Positions 1 through 7,644 of a DNA stretch of 14,258 nt are shown in pieces. The first letter of the stretch is position 1, and each line of letters begins with the position of its first letter. The DNA lies in assembly GCA_016932895.1 (NCBI GenBank), contig JAFGCA010000077.1, forward strand, positions 1 through 14,258, in the 5' to 3' direction. Position numbers and translations under genes: made by a program. The DNA is from Sedimentisphaerales bacterium. GTDB lineage: Bacteria; Planctomycetota; Phycisphaerae; Sedimentisphaerales; SG8-4. The notes under the pieces are model-generated. The model did no database searches, was not told where the DNA came from, and was given only the letters and a program-made list of their open reading frames with translations.

Positions 1-28
1 CAAGGAAATCGTTGGTGTGATTTCCTTG
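1..28. repeat. Perfect inverted repeat, 10-bp arms, 8-nt spacer
   Basis: The arms CAAGGAAATC (1-10) and GATTTCCTTG (19-28) are exact reverse complements around an 8-nt spacer. The repeat starts at the first base of the window, so it may be longer. No T-run follows it on the + strand, so it is not a standard intrinsic terminator in that direction; the other side lies outside the window. It resembles the inverted repeat at 72-105 in arm sequence and spacing. Confidence 0.6.
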
Positions 29-60
29 AAGAAGGGGCTTATATCCCTATACGAAAAGCA

Positions 61-114
61 CTTACGTTCTCGGGAGGAAAAATCACGCAGGAGATTTTTC
101 CTCCCTAAAGTAAG
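61..114. repeat. Long inverted repeat, 13-bp core arms plus 5-bp outer arms
   Basis: The core arms GGGAGGAAAAATC (72-84) and GATTTTTCCTCCC (93-105) pair perfectly around an 8-nt spacer. An outer pair, CTTAC (61-65) with GTAAG (110-114), lengthens the stem across a small asymmetric internal loop. It lies about 80 nt beyond the stop of the sugar-kinase gene at 190, where that operon's transcript should end. Neither strand shows a clear U-tract after the stem. It could be a transcript-end-stabilising hairpin, a weak terminator, or a paired protein-binding site. The rest of 1-189 shows no supportable gene. Confidence 0.6.
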
Positions 115-189
115 CCTAATCTCCATTTTGCAAAAGTCCAGTTCTAAAATGACTTGTCGGCGTGTGCGTGCGGCCTCTGGCCGTATCCG

Positions 190-1578
190 CTACGGTTTTG
201 CGAATTTCGCGTAGGCTTCGTACAGCGCCTCGTCGCCGCCGACGTTTCCGGGGAACACGACGTACAGCAGTCCGGGGCACTTGCTCTCGGGCCCGAGTCG
301 CCAGAGCGGCACGCCGGGCAGGATTTGTCCCAGCACGAGGGCCTCCTTGACGCCGAGGCCCTTGCGGGCGACGTCACACGAGGTGATGCCGCCCTTGGCG
401 ATGACGAAATCTGGCGTTTGCGTCAGGGACGCTACGATCTGGCAGAGGAAATCGGAGATTTTTTCACCGGCGCCGAGTCGCTGCTCGTCGCTGCCCGCAA
501 GGGCGTACTGTCGCTCGGTGTACAGCACGGCCGATCGATTCTGCGCCAGCGCCGCGTCGATCGCCTTGACCGCTTCGTCGGCGGCGCGTCCACGTTCGTC
601 GCTGAGGATGTCCCTGACCGTCACCTCGACGCCGACGATATCCGCCCGGCGCAGGAGCGCATGGAATTGCCGGGTGGTCTTCTCCACGTGCGAGCCGACC
701 ACGACGAGGCCCTTGCCCGCCCGCGCCGGGGGCTCGCAGAGCGGGACGTCGTCGATGCCCGCCCTGATCTTGACGAACGAGGCGGCGGTGCGATAGAGGA
801 ACCGCTTGCCCGCCGTTTCCGCCCGGCACAAGGCGACCACGGCGATCTCGAGATCCTCGTCGCACAGTGCGTTGAGGATGACGGGCCGGGCATTTTCGGC
901 GGTCATGAGCTTCTCGAAGACCCGGTCCGGGCCGCCTTCGCGAATGTCACGCAGCGTGATGCAGACCGTATCCTCTTTCTTCCAGAGTCCTTCGGATTTT
1001 TCCTCGACGTAGGCCGGCAGATGCGAACTGTTGAATCCAAAAACAGGATCGCGTCCGAACTCGGTTTCGTGGGCGGGAATCAGGGTGCCGTCGTGCAGGA
1101 CGTAGTGCGTGTCGTTGGCGGTCAGCCGGCCTCCGGCTTGGAAGTAGGGGACAACGAGCAGCCCGTCGAAGGGGCCGAGCAGATCGATCAGGACACGCGT
1201 CTCGGCCATAAAATGGCCGCGCAGCGTCGAATCGCTGCGGCTGAGGATTTTCAGCCGGTCGCGGGGGACCTGCCGCAGAAGGCGCTCCACGATGTCGCGA
1301 TTGATCCGGACCGCCTGCTGCTGCGAAAAGGCCCGGGAGTTCGTGAGCACGTAGAAGCAGTCGTTCTCCCGGGCAACTTGGCTCAGCAGATCGTCCGGCC
1401 ACTCGGTCAGAACCGTGACGTCGTGAACGGTCTGGCAGCCGGTCGGGTCGTCGTCGAGCACCACCAGCTTGTCACCGGCCTGCTCGTTCATCCCGCGAAT
1501 GTGCGCCCGCGCTTCCGGCATCCTGCGCGCGGGCGGAAGTGTTTGCAGCAGTTCCTGGTAATCCAATGCGAAGCTCAT
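190..1578 (-). CDS. Four-carbon acid sugar kinase family protein (DUF1537)
   Basis: This 462-residue cytoplasmic protein matches the two-domain four-carbon acid sugar kinase (OtnK/DtnK) fold. The N-terminal substrate domain shows LDDDPTG (about 41-47) and SRSDSTLRGHF (113-123). The C-terminal nucleotide-binding domain shows VVGSH (293-297), KGGITS (395-400) and VVFPGNVG (440-447). Known members phosphorylate four-carbon sugar acids such as 3-dehydrotetronate or erythronate with ATP; the substrate here cannot be read from sequence. The ATG overlaps the upstream gene's stop as ATGA (1575-1578), indicating translational coupling. An internal Met at residue 30 sits just before the conserved domain and is an alternative start. 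It is the last gene of a three-gene operon. The usual partners of this family (an aldolase and a dehydrogenase) are not adjacent; a DapA-family aldolase lies about 12 kb away in the window. Confidence 0.9.
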   Translation of the reverse strand: MSFALDYQELLQTLPPARRMPEARAHIRGMNEQAGDKLVVLDDDPTGCQTVHDVTVLTEWPDDLLSQVARENDCFYVLTNSRAFSQQQAVRINRDIVERLLRQVPRDRLKILSRSDSTLRGHFMAETRVLIDLLGPFDGLLVVPYFQAGGRLTANDTHYVLHDGTLIPAHETEFGRDPVFGFNSSHLPAYVEEKSEGLWKKEDTVCITLRDIREGGPDRVFEKLMTAENARPVILNALCDEDLEIAVVALCRAETAGKRFLYRTAASFVKIRAGIDDVPLCEPPARAGKGLVVVGSHVEKTTRQFHALLRRADIVGVEVTVRDILSDERGRAADEAVKAIDAALAQNRSAVLYTERQYALAGSDEQRLGAGEKISDFLCQIVASLTQTPDFVIAKGGITSCDVARKGLGVKEALVLGQILPGVPLWRLGPESKCPGLLYVVFPGNVGGDEALYEAYAKFAKP

Positions 1579-2612
1579 GGGCGAGTGGTTCCCTTGGTAG
1601 TGTGTCCGTCAGGATCGCGCGCGTCGTAGCGCCCCTGGAAACGCCGGAGCAACTGCTCGCGCGTCTGGGACCTGCCCTCGTGGTCGAGGAAGATCTGCGT
1701 CCAGGGCGGGCGCGTGTTTGGGTCGACCAGGATGCGATAGGCCTCGACGTTGCGGAGGTTCTTCTCGCCCAGCTTGGGAATCCAGAGACCTCCGTATTTC
1801 GTGCCGATTTGCATTTTGAAGGGGCGAAGCTCGAAGACTTTCCAGCCGGGCTTTTCAGCGGAGAGTTTCCCGAGCAGCTTGCCCCGGGAATCGACGGCGT
1901 AGGAACCGCCCTGGAAGATGGCCATGACGATGGAGATTTCGCTGTCGAAGGCCCGCGTGGGAATGATGTGCCCCATGTCGTCGCCGATCGATTGATGGAT
2001 GATGACGTTGGCGCCGAGCAGCTCTTCGCAGCGCACGGTCTCCGGGAACCACATGTCCGAGCAGATGCTGATGCCGTATTTGACGCCCTTGTACTCGATG
2101 GGCGAGAGCGTCTGCCCTTGCGACCAGCCCCACCAGGTCTGCTCCCCGAGATTGGCGTGCACCTTTCGGTACTTGCCGACGAAGCGGCCGGCTTCATCGA
2201 TCAGGAACGCGCAGTTGTAGAGCTTGCCGGCCTCCGTCTCGACCAGAGAGCCCAGCACGGCGGTCTTGATCTCCGTCGCCAGGGCTCGGTAACGCGCGTA
2301 CCAGGACCCGTCGCCGGGAATCGTCTCGGCCAGGCCGTTGATCACGCGCTCCGGCGGATAGGGCCAACCGGAGATGGCGTATTCCGGAAAGACGATGATG
2401 TCGGGCTTTGCTTTGGCGGCCTGTCGGGCCAGACCCGCGAGCAGGCGGAAGTTCGCCTCGCAGCCTGGGTTGTGAGAACTGCAGTGTTGCGTTCCGGCCT
2501 GGAGCGCGGCGATGCGCACCACGCGATTCGGATCGTTCGCCGCGTTCGCGCCGGCGCAGCAAACGCCAGACAGAATGACGAGCTTGACTATCACTGCAAC
2601 GCGGAGCTTCAT
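1575..2612 (-). CDS. Secreted carbon-nitrogen hydrolase (nitrilase superfamily)
   Basis: The 345-residue protein has a signal peptide (hydrophobic stretch at about 5-20, likely cleavage after ANA near residue 24) followed by a nitrilase fold. The Glu-Lys-Cys triad is visible: E77 in FPEYA, K150 in YRKVH and C184 in ISICSD. The family hydrolyses non-peptide C-N bonds in nitriles, amides or N-carbamoyl compounds. Export is unusual for the superfamily and suggests a periplasmic or external substrate, perhaps an amide or N-substituted group on a glycan; that is inference. The start is supported by AGGAG nine bases upstream. The upstream glycosidase ends 12 nt before the start, and the stop overlaps the downstream kinase start by 4 nt, so the three genes are very likely one operon. 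The last 40 or so residues are polar and lie beyond the core fold. Confidence 0.88.
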   Translation of the reverse strand: MKLRVAVIVKLVILSGVCCAGANAANDPNRVVRIAALQAGTQHCSSHNPGCEANFRLLAGLARQAAKAKPDIIVFPEYAISGWPYPPERVINGLAETIPGDGSWYARYRALATEIKTAVLGSLVETEAGKLYNCAFLIDEAGRFVGKYRKVHANLGEQTWWGWSQGQTLSPIEYKGVKYGISICSDMWFPETVRCEELLGANVIIHQSIGDDMGHIIPTRAFDSEISIVMAIFQGGSYAVDSRGKLLGKLSAEKPGWKVFELRPFKMQIGTKYGGLWIPKLGEKNLRNVEAYRILVDPNTRPPWTQIFLDHEGRSQTREQLLRRFQGRYDARDPDGHTTKGTTRP

Positions 2613-2624
2613 TGCGGTAGGCTC

Positions 2625-4289
2625 CTATTCCTGAACGCGTTTGAAATGAAAGAGAACCGCGCGACGGTTGGGGGCGTCGAAGAGAAACGTCCCCGACACG
2701 TTCGTATCGACGCTCGTCCTCTGCTTGTCGAGAACGTCGTATCGCGTGACTCGCCATGTGCCGGGCGGCAGCGCGGCCTTGATTTTCGCACGAGCCTGGT
2801 TCGTGCCGAGGACGTATTCACTTCCTTCGCAGGCCAGGGCGCGAAAGTCCGGGTGGACATTGGCGAAGATGCCGATGGTCGCGTCGGCGGGATCGGGGTC
2901 GTTCACGGGCGCCATTCGCCAGAAGGCAACGTTCTCATCGATGACACGCCGCAGCCAGAGCAGGTTGTCGGCGGCCTTGTGTTCGGCTGCCCGGAAGCGG
3001 CCCCAGAAGTAATGTCCCTGCTTGGCGGCGGGCTTGTATCCGGTGGTGCCGTAACCGCCACCGAGGAACGCGCCGAGGTGCGATTCGATCACGTCGGCCT
3101 CGCTCCAGCCGTCCCCGGCGCCCTCGTAGGCGAGCTCGTCGTCGATGACGGGGACATTGCCCCCGATGGCGTGGTTGCGCGACACCCAGTCGGCGGCGAT
3201 GGGCAGCTTCTTGATCTTCATCTGGATGATGACGTGATCGTGCCAGGCCGGCTTCGTGTTCAGTTCGGCGTACCAGTTGCGCGGTTTGGCGTGGACGCTC
3301 ATGGGCGTCGGGTAGGGCAGGAACTGCCTCAAGGTGCGGCCGAAGCGGGCGATCTGTTTGGGCGTGTACTTGGGCCTCTTGATATCGAATTCGTTGGCCA
3401 GGCAGATCCAGACGTTGGGATAGCTCCCGTAGCGGGCGGCGATGTATTTCAGCAGAGGCGCGGGGTCACCGTCGTTGCGTCCGGCCTGCAGCACGCTGCG
3501 TGAGTCTTCGGTGTCCGGGCCGTTGAGAATGAGATCGGCGATCAGATCGTGTTCGTATGCCGTTTGCACGGCTACATCGACGCGGCCGTGGAACCACGCG
3601 GGATTGGGCCGATGCGAGAAGTCTCCGTCGTCGGTGGGCCGGCCCGCATCGTCGAGGAACGGCTTGACCTGCGGATGAGGATAGCGGCAGCCCATGATCG
3701 AGAATCGCACCTTTTTGAAGTATCGTGCGTTGCCCCGGATGTCGTCGGCGACGTTGCCGCCGCTGGGGCCTATGTTGTTGTGCTCCGACAGGAAGCTGTA
3801 CATCGTGTTGCCGAAGATATAGGGATGTGAGCCGTCGGAGCGCCGGTACCACCGCCCGCCCGTCCGCTCGCGACCCACGAGCCAGAACCCAGGATGCTGC
3901 GAATCAACGCAGGTAAGGGTTTGCCCTTCGTGCTGTCCGCTCAGTTCGGCCTTGTTGGACGTCGTCTCGACCAGCGTCCACTTGCCGGTCTTCGTCGGGC
4001 AGAACCGCACCTTGAACACGCTGCCCGAGGCTCCGCCTTGCCCGTCACCATCCCAGAACCCATGCACCGTGTAAGCCGGCCGCCCACTCTCATGTCGCCA
4101 TTGCGTCACCAACTCCACATCCCGAGCGGGCGCGTCGGCCGGACCATACCCCGGTCCCGCGAACACAACCTCATGCACGTCGTACAAAGTCACGCTCTGC
4201 TCTTTGGGGCCAGCGCTGCAGGGAACTGCACAAAGCATGAGAACCAGAAGAGCTACCCTTGGTTTGCCGGGATGCATACGAATAGTCAT
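2625..4289 (-). CDS. Secreted glycoside hydrolase-like protein, DUF5060 + apiosidase-like TIM barrel
   Basis: From the ATG at 4289 the protein has 554 residues. It has a signal peptide (about 10-26), an N-terminal beta domain like DUF5060 (about 33-128, with HGFWDGD and FKVRFCPTKTGKWTLV), a TIM-barrel region resembling DUF4038/apiosidase-like glycosidases (about 150-460) and a C-terminal beta domain (about 470-554) like the putative collagen-binding domain often found there. Candidate catalytic acids are E300 in WICLANEFD and E385 in VIDDELAYEG, placed as in clan-A retaining glycosidases. The frame is open upstream to 4391, but those 34 codons are Cys-rich with no signal sequence. The 4289 ATG has AAGGA six bases upstream and begins the signal peptide directly. 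It is the first gene of the operon with the nitrilase-fold protein and the kinase. The exact substrate is not known. Confidence 0.85.
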   Translation of the reverse strand: MTIRMHPGKPRVALLVLMLCAVPCSAGPKEQSVTLYDVHEVVFAGPGYGPADAPARDVELVTQWRHESGRPAYTVHGFWDGDGQGGASGSVFKVRFCPTKTGKWTLVETTSNKAELSGQHEGQTLTCVDSQHPGFWLVGRERTGGRWYRRSDGSHPYIFGNTMYSFLSEHNNIGPSGGNVADDIRGNARYFKKVRFSIMGCRYPHPQVKPFLDDAGRPTDDGDFSHRPNPAWFHGRVDVAVQTAYEHDLIADLILNGPDTEDSRSVLQAGRNDGDPAPLLKYIAARYGSYPNVWICLANEFDIKRPKYTPKQIARFGRTLRQFLPYPTPMSVHAKPRNWYAELNTKPAWHDHVIIQMKIKKLPIAADWVSRNHAIGGNVPVIDDELAYEGAGDGWSEADVIESHLGAFLGGGYGTTGYKPAAKQGHYFWGRFRAAEHKAADNLLWLRRVIDENVAFWRMAPVNDPDPADATIGIFANVHPDFRALACEGSEYVLGTNQARAKIKAALPPGTWRVTRYDVLDKQRTSVDTNVSGTFLFDAPNRRAVLFHFKRVQE

Positions 4290-4295
4290 CTGCTT

Positions 4296-4300
4296 TCCTT
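4296..4300 (-). promoter_or_regulatory. Shine-Dalgarno that fixes the glycosidase start
   Basis: On the minus strand AAGGA lies six bases before the ATG at 4289. It supports that start over upstream in-frame candidates near 4391, which have no comparable site. Confidence 0.6.
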
Positions 4301-4362
4301 CTTCGCAATCGGGAACGTTGAGCCAATCAATCGTGCGACAACATCCGACGAATTTACAACAC

Positions 4363-4391
4363 TTTATGCAAAAAGGCGGCCCGTTTGGCAA
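4363..4391 (-). promoter_or_regulatory. Candidate sigma-70-type promoter of the glycosidase/nitrilase/kinase operon
   Basis: On the minus strand TTGCCA (4386-4391, five of six consensus bases) is followed after exactly 17 nt by CATAAA (4363-4368, four of six). Transcription would start near 4356, leaving a leader of about 67 nt. Judged by eye only. Confidence 0.35.
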
Positions 4392-4453
4392 GGATTCTTA
4401 AGGCGAGAGTCGGTCTTTCACCCACCCAGCACCCCATCGGAGCCCGCTGTTAA

Positions 4454-4479
4454 GCGTGGGTTGAGAACCCGCCCCACGC
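4454..4479. repeat. Hairpin-forming inverted repeat between divergent genes
   Basis: GCGTGGG (4454-4460) pairs with CCCACGC (4473-4479), with a further GTT/AAC pairing inside the 12-nt loop. It sits in the 338-nt gap between the divergent glycosidase operon and the NYN gene. A T-rich stretch begins 12 nt later on the + strand, too far for a standard terminator. It may be an operator, or an old terminator left from before the cassette inserted. I see no other gene in 4290-4627. Confidence 0.4.
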
Positions 4480-4627
4480 GCGTTCGCACCCGTTTTTCAT
4501 TTTCCCCCTTATACCGCCGCGTCATCTCGCCGATAGACAGACAGAATGGAAGCATTGGCGAGGGAAAGAGCAGTGTGCCGGATTCCCGAGAAAGCACGTA
4601 TGGTCCCTTACGTAGAAAGGACTGACG

Positions 4628-5221
4628 ATGGCTGAGTTTGTTTACGTTGACAATTCAAACGTCTTCATCGAAGGGCAGAGAGTAAGCGCTGTGAGAAAGA
4701 GCATGGCCATGAATATCTATGATGCCATGAACAACAAGGTCCTGGATCCTTCCTACAGGTTGGATTTCGGAAAGCTCCACAGCTTCGTAGCGGGGAATGA
4801 CCCGTCGAAGATCAAGCGTGCGATGCTTTTTGGGTCGCGCCCGCCGCAGAACGATTCGCTCTGGAAGATAGCGGCATCGGTAGGGTTCGAGCCAATAATC
4901 GAGGACCGGAACGCCCAGAACAAGGAGAAGAGGATTGATACCGGCATCGTTGCGGCCATGACGAAAGACGCATACACCCAGGTTGACAAAGCTGCAGACA
5001 CCATTACGCTCGTGGGAGGAGATGGTGATTACGTGCCTGCGGTGCGTCAACTTGTTCAAGACGGCTACGAAGTTAAGGTGGTGTTCTGGGGGCATGCTTC
5101 CGGCGAACTGCAAAGCACGGGCTGCAAGTTTGTGTGCCTCGACGAGCATCTGTCGCACCTGTCCTTTCCGCAGACAAGTCAGGTACGGTGCGCAGCCCAC
5201 ACCGCTTGCGAACTACAGTGA
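4628..5221 (+). CDS. NYN domain protein (LabA/DUF88-like, PIN-fold RNase candidate)
   Basis: The 197-residue protein fits a single NYN domain from near residue 3 to about 175. The acidic metal-binding residues of the family are visible: D8 and N11 in YVDNSNVF, D104 in KRIDTGIVAAM, and D132 and D134 in VGGDGDYVPAV. NYN domains share the PIN/FLAP-nuclease fold, and several members are metal-dependent ribonucleases. The conserved acids suggest this one is active, but its target is unknown. The start has a fair Shine-Dalgarno (AAAGGA) just upstream. No signal or membrane segment is seen, so it should be cytoplasmic. A GIY-YIG nuclease-fold gene follows 72 nt after the stop on the same strand. Hand-counted GC in two lines of this gene is 43% and 53%, against about 65% in a line of the glycosidase at 7754-9421, which suggests acquisition by transfer. 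The last 20 or so residues are outside the domain and unremarkable. Confidence 0.85.
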   Translation: MAEFVYVDNSNVFIEGQRVSAVRKSMAMNIYDAMNNKVLDPSYRLDFGKLHSFVAGNDPSKIKRAMLFGSRPPQNDSLWKIAASVGFEPIIEDRNAQNKEKRIDTGIVAAMTKDAYTQVDKAADTITLVGGDGDYVPAVRQLVQDGYEVKVVFWGHASGELQSTGCKFVCLDEHLSHLSFPQTSQVRCAAHTACELQ

Positions 5222-5279
5222 ATTGCTGTGCACGTCGTTCTATGAGTTCTGCCATGCGAATTCGGCGTGCGTGTGTTTT

Positions 5280-5285
5280 GGAGGA
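5280..5285 (+). promoter_or_regulatory. Shine-Dalgarno that fixes the GIY-YIG start
   Basis: GGAGGA lies eight bases before the ATG at 5294. The in-frame ATG at 5267 has no such site, so the shorter form is preferred. Confidence 0.7.
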
Positions 5286-5293
5286 ATCGTCAG

Positions 5294-5767
5294 ATGATCC
5301 GAACATACGGGCTTTTCTGGAAGGTGGATGACGTATTCTGGGGGAAGCAAAGGAATCCCGGCAGTTTGCTTGGTAGCAAGTCCCAAAGTCCGAAAGCAGT
5401 TGCCGTCGATTTTCGAGGACAGCGCGGCATTTACGCTCTATACGGTGACTATGAGCTTGTCTACATCGGTCAAACCGGGGCAGGCAAGGACCGGCTCTTT
5501 GATCGTCTCAAGTTTCATCTTTCTGACCACTTGGTGGAGCGTTGGAATCGCTTTTCTTGGTTCGGCACGCAATGGGTCACAAAGGAACACAGACTGTCCA
5601 CGGATAACGCCGCCGTCCATGAATTTGTGTATAAGGCTCTGAACACACTGGAAGCTGTCGCCATTGCTGTTGCCGAACCGCGCCTCAATCTACAGCGCGG
5701 CCGCTGGGGCGCTGCAAAACAGTACTATCAAGTACACGACCCGCGTCTCGATCAGGAACCGATCTGA
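5294..5767 (+). CDS. GIY-YIG nuclease-fold protein
   Basis: From the ATG at 5294 the protein has 157 residues. The family signature is complete: GIY at 45-47, YIG at 57-59 followed by QTGAGKDRLFDRL, with the conserved Arg at about 67 or 71, and the metal-binding Glu as E120 in NTLEAVAI, then EPRLNLQRG (128-136) near the end of the domain. The family makes metal-dependent DNA breaks in homing, repair and restriction enzymes. There is no extra DNA-binding domain beyond about 40 N-terminal residues (YGLFWKVDDVFWG), whose aromatic pattern may itself be a small recognition module. It follows the NYN gene by 72 nt on the same strand and is probably cotranscribed. Hand-counted GC (52% in one line) is lower than in the flanking metabolic genes. 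A DNA-targeting role, perhaps in defence, is inference. Confidence 0.85.
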   Translation: MIRTYGLFWKVDDVFWGKQRNPGSLLGSKSQSPKAVAVDFRGQRGIYALYGDYELVYIGQTGAGKDRLFDRLKFHLSDHLVERWNRFSWFGTQWVTKEHRLSTDNAAVHEFVYKALNTLEAVAIAVAEPRLNLQRGRWGAAKQYYQVHDPRLDQEPI

Positions 5768-6073
5768 CAATCACCATACTGACTTTGGCATCGGCGCCGG
5801 TAGGCACGCAGAGCGGGCTGATTCTGCTCATGCGGCATCTGGAGCTGTGCTCACGGTCCACACAGTTCGCAGCGTTTTAGTTGAATCTGCCAGCCTTGGT
5901 CGGTGGTGGCGATGTAGGCAACCCGAGGTCGGTGTGTGCGTCGAACTTGGGCGCACCGTAACGCAGATTACCTGTTGCGACAAGGGTCTGTTCTTCGCGT
6001 CGCCTCTTTGTCCCAGTGACGCGCAGGGCATTGTGTGCTTACCGCACGACATTCCTTTGCGTGTGCTGGCAGG
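5768..6073. other. 306-nt gap with no convincing gene
   Basis: This stretch lies between the convergent GIY-YIG and channel genes. A + strand frame runs through it to 6128, but it overlaps the GIY-YIG gene, has no Shine-Dalgarno and reads as low-complexity-free noise. On the minus strand a short frame ending at 5851 reads VAYIATTDQGW then KRCELCGP. Its protein-like look and CxxC suggest it might be a worn fragment of an older gene, but it is only about 39 codons between stops. No clear intrinsic terminator serves the GIY-YIG gene. A stem at 6063-6071/6082-6090 overlaps the end of the channel gene but lacks a U-tract. Confidence 0.4.
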
Positions 6074-7321
6074 TCACGACGTGCCGGCACGAATCGCTTT
6101 GAAATCCGCTCCCGTGGGGTTTTGGTAGACGCGGAGGTCGAATTCGGGGATTACGGCGAGGATGTGGTCGAAGATGTCGGCCTGGATCGCTTCGTAGTTG
6201 GCCCAGACCTGGTCGTTGCTGAAGATGTAGATTTGCACGGGCAGACCTTCGGCCGTCGGTTGCAGGTGGCGGACGAGGAAGGTCATGCCTTGGTGCACCT
6301 TGGGGTGGTGGCGCAGGTAGGCCGCGACATAGGCGCGGAACGTGCCGATGTTGGTCAGATGCCGGCCGTTGACCAGGTCGCCCTCGTCGATGCCCTCGGC
6401 CGTGTTGTGCTCGTTGATCTCCTGGAGCTTTCGGTCGATGTATTCGTTGATGTACTTGATGCGCTTGAAGCGTTCGAGCATCTCGGCGGTGCAGAACTTG
6501 ACGCTGGTCATGTCGATTTGGATCGAGCGCTTGATGCGCCGGCCGCCCGACTCGGACATGCCCCGCCAGTTCTTGAAGTAGTCGCTGATAAGGGCATACG
6601 TGGGGATGGTGGTGATGGTCTTGTCCCAGTTCTGCACCTTGACGGTGGTCAGGGTGATGTCGATGACATCACCGTCGGCCCCATACTTGGGCATCTCGAT
6701 CCAGTCGCCGATGTGGAGCATCTGGTTGGTGCTGAGCTGGATGCCCGCGACGAGGCCGAGGATCGAGTCCTTGAAGATGAGCATCAGGACCGCCGTCATG
6801 GCGCCGAGTCCACCCAGGAACAGACCGGGCGATTTGCCCATGATAATCGAAACGACGATGATGATGCCGAGGACGTACAGGATGATCTTGGCCGCCTGTA
6901 CAAATCCCCGGATCGGCCTCTTGTGGGCCGCCTCGAAGGTGCGGTAGATGTCGATGACGGCGCTGAGAAACGCGTCGAGCACGAGAAGGCCGACGCCGGC
7001 CATATAGACCATGGCGATGCGCTGGATCGTGGCAATAGCCTTCTCGCTGCCTTCCCCCACGAAGGGAGCCATCGCGTAGATGACCAGGGCCGGGGCCAGG
7101 TGCGAGAGCCGGTTGAAGACCTTCCGCTTGACGAGCATGTCGTCCCAGACGGTTTTGGTCCGCTCGACCAGCTTTCGGATGGCCCGCAGGAGGAGCTTCT
7201 TGGCGATGAAGTTCGCCACGTAGGCCGCGAGGATCATGAGCAGAAACGCGATTACCCGCGCGGCGACCTCCGCTGCCGTGTCGGTCAGTCCCGTTCTAAG
7301 CCACTGCGTCAACTGTTCCAT
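6074..7321 (-). CDS. Mechanosensitive ion channel, MscS family, YbdG-type
   Basis: From the ATG at 7321 the protein has 415 residues, the same length as the E. coli miniconductance channel YbdG. Hydrophobic segments at about 19-40, 70-88, 100-125, 140-162 and 165-195 precede an MscS beta domain (about 195-255, with GDWIEMP and the TTIPTYALI segment). The pore-lining helix is the Gly/Ala-rich stretch GLFLGGLGAMTAVLMLIFKD. A soluble C-terminal domain (260-415) follows, with NIGTFRAYVAAYLRHHP typical of the YbdG branch. It should sit in the inner membrane and open under tension to release solutes on osmotic downshift. The frame stays open far upstream, but the first 150 codons run through the repeat at 7533-7615 and read as junk; GAGGGA nine bases before 7321 supports this start. 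It is monocistronic and divergent from the glycosidase at 7754. Confidence 0.92.
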   Translation of the reverse strand: MEQLTQWLRTGLTDTAAEVAARVIAFLLMILAAYVANFIAKKLLLRAIRKLVERTKTVWDDMLVKRKVFNRLSHLAPALVIYAMAPFVGEGSEKAIATIQRIAMVYMAGVGLLVLDAFLSAVIDIYRTFEAAHKRPIRGFVQAAKIILYVLGIIIVVSIIMGKSPGLFLGGLGAMTAVLMLIFKDSILGLVAGIQLSTNQMLHIGDWIEMPKYGADGDVIDITLTTVKVQNWDKTITTIPTYALISDYFKNWRGMSESGGRRIKRSIQIDMTSVKFCTAEMLERFKRIKYINEYIDRKLQEINEHNTAEGIDEGDLVNGRHLTNIGTFRAYVAAYLRHHPKVHQGMTFLVRHLQPTAEGLPVQIYIFSNDQVWANYEAIQADIFDHILAVIPEFDLRVYQNPTGADFKAIRAGTS

Positions 7322-7532
7322 CGCACCTGGTCCCTCAGAGAAGCCGTTCCTTTGGCGGCCGCACCTGCTCGCAACGTCGCACGGCCAGCCAGCGGGAGCG
7401 AATGTAACAAACCCCACAAGCCCATGCAAGACCCGCCCGCGGTTGCTGTCTTCCCGGCCTGTCCCCACGCGCGCAAGAAGCGTCGCGGGTCTGCCTGTTT
7501 CCCTGGCAGCGGCAGGTGTTCCATGCCTGAGA

Positions 7533-7615
7533 CCATCGCCAAGTCCTGCGGACTTGACGCTGCCACCCGTGGCTCTCCAGGGTCCAAAACAATGGTGCCC
7601 GAAAGACTGCTCAGA
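7533..7615 (+). repeat. Dispersed repeat, copy 1 (about 83 bp, central hairpin)
   Basis: Read on the + strand this matches the reverse complement of 10875-10957 at about 75 of 83 positions without gaps (my hand alignment). It contains the hairpin CAAGTCC-tgc-GGACTTG (7540-7556) followed by ACGCTGCCACCCG and the conserved GGGTCCAAAACAATG. It ends 138 nt before the start of the secreted glycosidase at 7754, in the gene's direction. The rest of the 432-nt gap (7322-7532 and 7616-7753) holds no gene I can support; the promoter at 7645 lies in its second part. Confidence 0.8.
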
Positions 7616-7644
7616 TCCAGGATGCGGCCGCGGCCAAAAAAAGC

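Noticed and set aside
154..3503. Long open frames on the + strand at 154-1629 and 1539-3503
   Set aside because: They run antisense to the kinase, nitrilase and glycosidase genes. Those minus-strand products carry clear family motifs, while the + strand products show no domain and come from high-GC codon structure.
4655..5200. Minus-strand frame of 181 codons opposite the NYN gene
   Set aside because: The + strand product has a full set of NYN motifs and a ribosome site; the opposite frame shows no domain.
6063..6090. Nine-bp stem at the end of the channel gene as an intrinsic terminator
   Set aside because: The stem overlaps the last codons, and the minus-strand sequence after it is GCAAAGG, not U-rich.
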